From Bordetella parapertussis (GTDB taxonomy: Bacteria > Pseudomonadota > Gammaproteobacteria > Burkholderiales > Burkholderiaceae_C), in NCBI GenBank assembly GCA_945871945.1, contig CAMBXY010000014.1:1-17538 (forward strand): a DNA stretch of 17,538 nt, given 5' to 3'. The translations under genes were made by a program, and so were the position numbers. Each line of letters opens with the position of its first letter. Positions within the stretch are counted from its first letter, which is position 1. Below the pieces are notes generated by a model. That model ran no database searches. It saw nothing but the letters and a program-made list of their open reading frames with translations, and was not told the origin of the DNA. This document shows, piece by piece, positions 15,112 to 17,538 of the stretch.

Positions 15112-15936
15112 TTATTTCTTGCGACGCGAGACGATCATGACTTGCGTGCGCTTGTTGTTGCGGGTGCGATAGCCTTTGGTCAGGTTGCCCCAAGGGTCAA
15201 CCGCTGCACGGCCTTCGCCGGTACGGCCTTCGCCGCCACCGTGTGGGTGATCAACGGGGTTCATGGCCACACCGCGAACGGTTGGGCGAATACCCATCCA
15301 GCGCTTGACACCGGCCTTGCCCAATTGACGCAAACTGTGCTCTTCATTGGCAACTTCGCCAATGGTGGCGCGGCATTCAATGTGAACTTTGCGAACCTCG
15401 CCTGAACGCATACGCACCTGAGCGTAAGTGCCTTCACGCGCCAGCAATGTGGCAGAGGTGCCGGCAGAGCGCGCAATTTGCGCACCTTTGCCTGGACGCA
15501 TTTCAATGCAATGGATGGTTGAGCCCACGGGAATATTGCGAATGGGCAATGTGTTGCCGGCACGGATGGGCGCTTCGGAACCACTTTGAATGGTAGCCCC
15601 TACTTCCAAGCCGCGGGGCGCAATGATGTAGGCACGCTCGCCATCGGCGTAACAAACCAAGGCTATGTGCGCTGTGCGGTTGGGGTCGTATTCAATACGC
15701 TCAACTTTGGCGGGAATGCCGTCTTTGGAGCGACGGAAATCAACCACGCGGTAATGATGCTTGTGGCCACCGCCCTTGTGTCGGGTGGTGATATGGCCAT
15801 TGTTGTTGCGACCCGCTTTTTGGAATTGCGGTTCGAGCAAAGGCGCGTAGCCTGGGCCTTTGAACAAATGGTCACGGGTGACCTTCACCACGGCGCGCTG
15901 GCCGGGTGACGTGGGTTTCATTTTGACGACTGCCAT
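15112..15936 (-). CDS. rplB: 50S ribosomal protein L2
   Basis: L2 is needed for subunit joining and for peptidyl-transferase activity. The 274-residue product has the family length. It shows [19 protein letters not shown] near the N-terminus and the highly conserved [19 protein letters not shown] near the C-terminus, which contains the histidine linked to peptidyl-transferase function. AGGAGAGG lies about 9 bases before the ATG, inside the end of rplW. It starts two bases after the rplW stop. Confidence 0.98.
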   Translation of the reverse strand: MAVVKMKPTSPGQRAVVKVTRDHLFKGPGYAPLLEPQFQKAGRNNNGHITTRHKGGGHKHHYRVVDFRRSKDGIPAKVERIEYDPNRTAHIALVCYADGERAYIIAPRGLEVGATIQSGSEAPIRAGNTLPIRNIPVGSTIHCIEMRPGKGAQIARSAGTSATLLAREGTYAQVRMRSGEVRKVHIECRATIGEVANEEHSLRQLGKAGVKRWMGIRPTVRGVAMNPVDHPHGGGEGRTGEGRAAVDPWGNLTKGYRTRNNKRTQVMIVSRRKK

Positions 15937-15938
15937 GA

Positions 15939-16253
15939 TTAAGCCACCTCTCCTGACAAGTTGAGCTCTTGACCGGGCTTGAGCGTCACATAGGCTTTGC
16001 GAACATTGTCACGACGGCCAATGGAGCGTCCAAATCGCTTGGTCTTGCCTTTGGTGTTCACCACAGACACGCCTTTGACTTCAACTTTGAACATCAACTC
16101 CACCGCGGCTTTGATCTCGGGCTTGCTTGCGTTTTGCAAAACTTTGAAGGTAACGGCATTGGACTTTTCAGCCACCATGGTGGCTTTTTCAGACACGATG
16201 GGCGCGACCAGCACAGCCATCAAACGTCCTTCATCAAACTTGGTTGTGCTCAT
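15939..16253 (-). CDS. rplW: 50S ribosomal protein L23
   Basis: L23 is at the tunnel exit and is the docking site for trigger factor. The 104-residue product has [19 protein letters not shown] near the start and [19 protein letters not shown], the basic rRNA-binding loop. Its ATG overlaps the rplD stop as ATGA (16253-16250), and AAGGAG lies about 8 bases upstream. The N-terminus before MAVLVAP (residue 12) is slightly longer than in some relatives, but the strong Shine-Dalgarno site supports the start at 16253. Confidence 0.97.
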   Translation of the reverse strand: MSTTKFDEGRLMAVLVAPIVSEKATMVAEKSNAVTFKVLQNASKPEIKAAVELMFKVEVKGVSVVNTKGKTKRFGRSIGRRDNVRKAYVTLKPGQELNLSGEVA

Positions 16254-16870
16254 GTGAACATCTCCTTGAGTTTGTCGATCGCACCCTTGGTGACCAGCAC
16301 TTTTTTGTAGTGAACCAAGGAAACGGGGTCCGCATAACGGGGCTCGACCACCAAAACATTGGCAAGGTTACGCGAGGCAAAGTACAAATTGTCATCAACC
16401 TCTTCGGAGATCACGAGGACCGACTGCAAATTCATCGCTTTGAGTTTGGCAGCCAGCAACTTGGTTTTGGGGGCTTCAATCTTGAGAGAGTCAACCACCG
16501 CCAAACGGCCTTCACGCACCAACTGGGAAAAAATGGCGGCCATGCCCACGCGGTACATTTTCTTGTTGATTTTTTGTGTGAAATTTTCTTCTGGGCTGTT
16601 GGGGAAGGCGCGACCGCCTCCACGCCAGATGGGCGAAGAAGTCATACCGGCTCGCGCACGGCCTGTACCTTTTTGTTTGAAAGGTTTTTTGGTTGAGTGC
16701 TTAACTTGTTCGCGGTCTTTTTGGGCACGGGTGCCTTGACGCGCATTGGCTTGGTAAGCCACCACGATTTGGTGAATCAAGTCTTCGTTGTAGTCGCGGC
16801 CGAACAAAGTTTCGGGCGCTTCAAACTGAGAAGCGACTTGCCCTTGATCATTGAGGAGTTCGATTTGCAT
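16250..16870 (-). CDS. rplD: 50S ribosomal protein L4
   Basis: L4 is a tunnel protein and, in E. coli, represses its own S10 operon by causing attenuation in the leader RNA; the leader is outside this window. The 206-residue product has the usual length, with the internal rRNA-binding loop [18 protein letters not shown] and WRGGGRAFP. Two adjacent ATGs exist (16873 and 16870). I choose 16870 because the spacing from AAGGAG is about 7 bases and relatives begin MQ-ELL; the other ATG overlaps the rplC stop as ATGA. The end overlaps rplW by four bases. Confidence 0.96.
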   Translation of the reverse strand: MQIELLNDQGQVASQFEAPETLFGRDYNEDLIHQIVVAYQANARQGTRAQKDREQVKHSTKKPFKQKGTGRARAGMTSSPIWRGGGRAFPNSPEENFTQKINKKMYRVGMAAIFSQLVREGRLAVVDSLKIEAPKTKLLAAKLKAMNLQSVLVISEEVDDNLYFASRNLANVLVVEPRYADPVSLVHYKKVLVTKGAIDKLKEMFT

Positions 16871-17538
16871 CATTTAGCTCCTTGAGGTGCTGCCTTGATG
16901 GCATGGCGAACTGTGACAAATCCACCTTTGGAGCCAGGAACTGCACCCTTGATGAGGATGAGTTGACGGGCTTCGTCGATGCGAATGACTGACAGGTTTT
17001 GGGTGGTGACGGTTTCGTCGCCCATGTGGCCGGACATACGCTTACCTGGGAACACACGGCCAGGATCTTGCGCCATGGAAATGGAGCCGGGAACATTGTG
17101 CGAACGACTGTTACCGTGAGAGGCGCGTTGTGAACGGAAATTGTGGCGCTTGATCGTGCCAGCAAAACCTTTACCGATGGAGGTGCCTTGCACATCCACT
17201 TTTTCACCAACGTTGAAAATAGCCGTGACAGGAACACTGGTTCCTGCGGGATATTGCGCCGCAGTTTCAGCGGTGACCTGGAATTCTTGGGTGACTTCGC
17301 CCGCTTCGACACCGGCCTTGGCCGCGTGTCCTGCTTGGGGCTTGATGACACGCGATGCTTTACGCGCGCCGAATGTAACCTGTAAGGCCACATAGCCGTC
17401 GTTTTCTTGGGTTTTGACCTGGGTCACGCGGTTGTTAGAAACATCTACCACTGTGACAGGCACTGCGTCCCCATCATCAGTGAACAGACGCATCATGCCC
17501 ACCTTGCGGCCCAGCAACCCCAAACGGTTGCTTTGACT
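16870..17538 (-). CDS. rplC: 50S ribosomal protein L3 (first codons cut by window edge)
   Basis: L3 is an early assembly protein whose extension reaches toward the peptidyl-transferase center. The visible part encodes 222 residues from [19 protein letters not shown] to [11 protein letters not shown]. Relatives begin [11 protein letters not shown], so the ATG is very likely the codon just beyond position 17538. A TTG at 17523 would be a false start. The conserved [10 protein letters not shown] and [20 protein letters not shown] are present; the glutamine in MAQDPG is the one methylated in E. coli L3. Its TGA overlaps the rplD start region. Confidence 0.96.
   Translation of the reverse strand, partial: SQSNRLGLLGRKVGMMRLFTDDGDAVPVTVVDVSNNRVTQVKTQENDGYVALQVTFGARKASRVIKPQAGHAAKAGVEAGEVTQEFQVTAETAAQYPAGTSVPVTAIFNVGEKVDVQGTSIGKGFAGTIKRHNFRSQRASHGNSRSHNVPGSISMAQDPGRVFPGKRMSGHMGDETVTTQNLSVIRIDEARQLILIKGAVPGSKGGFVTVRHAIKAAPQGAK

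Overview
This window is a chromosomal housekeeping region of a betaproteobacterium. The order Burkholderiales, probably family Comamonadaceae, fits best: the ribosomal proteins, the hpf-ptsN-hprK cluster, the EIIA(Man)-ptsH-ptsI cluster and the three-gene pnt transhydrogenase all read as typical members of that group. This is a judgement from sequence feel; no search was run. There are no IS elements, phage genes, CRISPR arrays, tRNA or rRNA genes, and no gene-free stretch longer than 300 bases. Most genes lie on the minus strand; only corA, nudJ and a CoA-transferase are on the plus strand.

Layout, left to right. (1) 1-1542, minus strand: hprK (cut by the window edge), ptsN and hpf, with a clear intrinsic terminator after hpf. 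(2) 1663-2877, minus: an MFS exporter, divergent from (3) corA (3092-4081, plus), a Mg2+ channel. (4) 4087-7751, minus: pntAA-pntAB-pntB, a proton-translocating transhydrogenase, followed by mtnN, whose reading frame is broken exactly at a U UUA AAA heptamer. (5) 7826-8320, plus: a nudJ-like Nudix hydrolase whose stop codon overlaps the convergent ptsI stop. (6) 8317-10769, minus: EIIA(Man)-type gene, ptsH, ptsI. (7) 10830-12074, plus: a class III CoA-transferase. (8) 12092-12598, minus: a Prx5-type peroxiredoxin just downstream of the ribosomal operon. (9) 12677-17538, minus: the S10-type operon rplC-rplD-rplW-rplB-rpsS-rplV-rpsC-rplP-rpmC-rpsQ. It enters the window from the right, lacks only the first codons of rplC here, and ends in a hairpin terminator.

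How the genes connect. EI (ptsI), HPr (ptsH), EIIA(Man) and EIIA(Ntr) (ptsN) form phosphate-relay parts with no sugar permease visible, and HprK would phosphorylate HPr on Ser46, which is present. Together they look like a regulatory PTS. The S10 operon is tightly packed, with 4-base or shorter overlaps and strong Shine-Dalgarno sites.

I found no convincing undescribed system. The observation most worth checking is the mtnN frameshift: a real mutation, a sequencing error in an A5 run, or programmed -1 frameshifting. The rest is modest: local gene-order differences, a structured corA leader, and a terminator placed against the peroxiredoxin ribosome-binding site.
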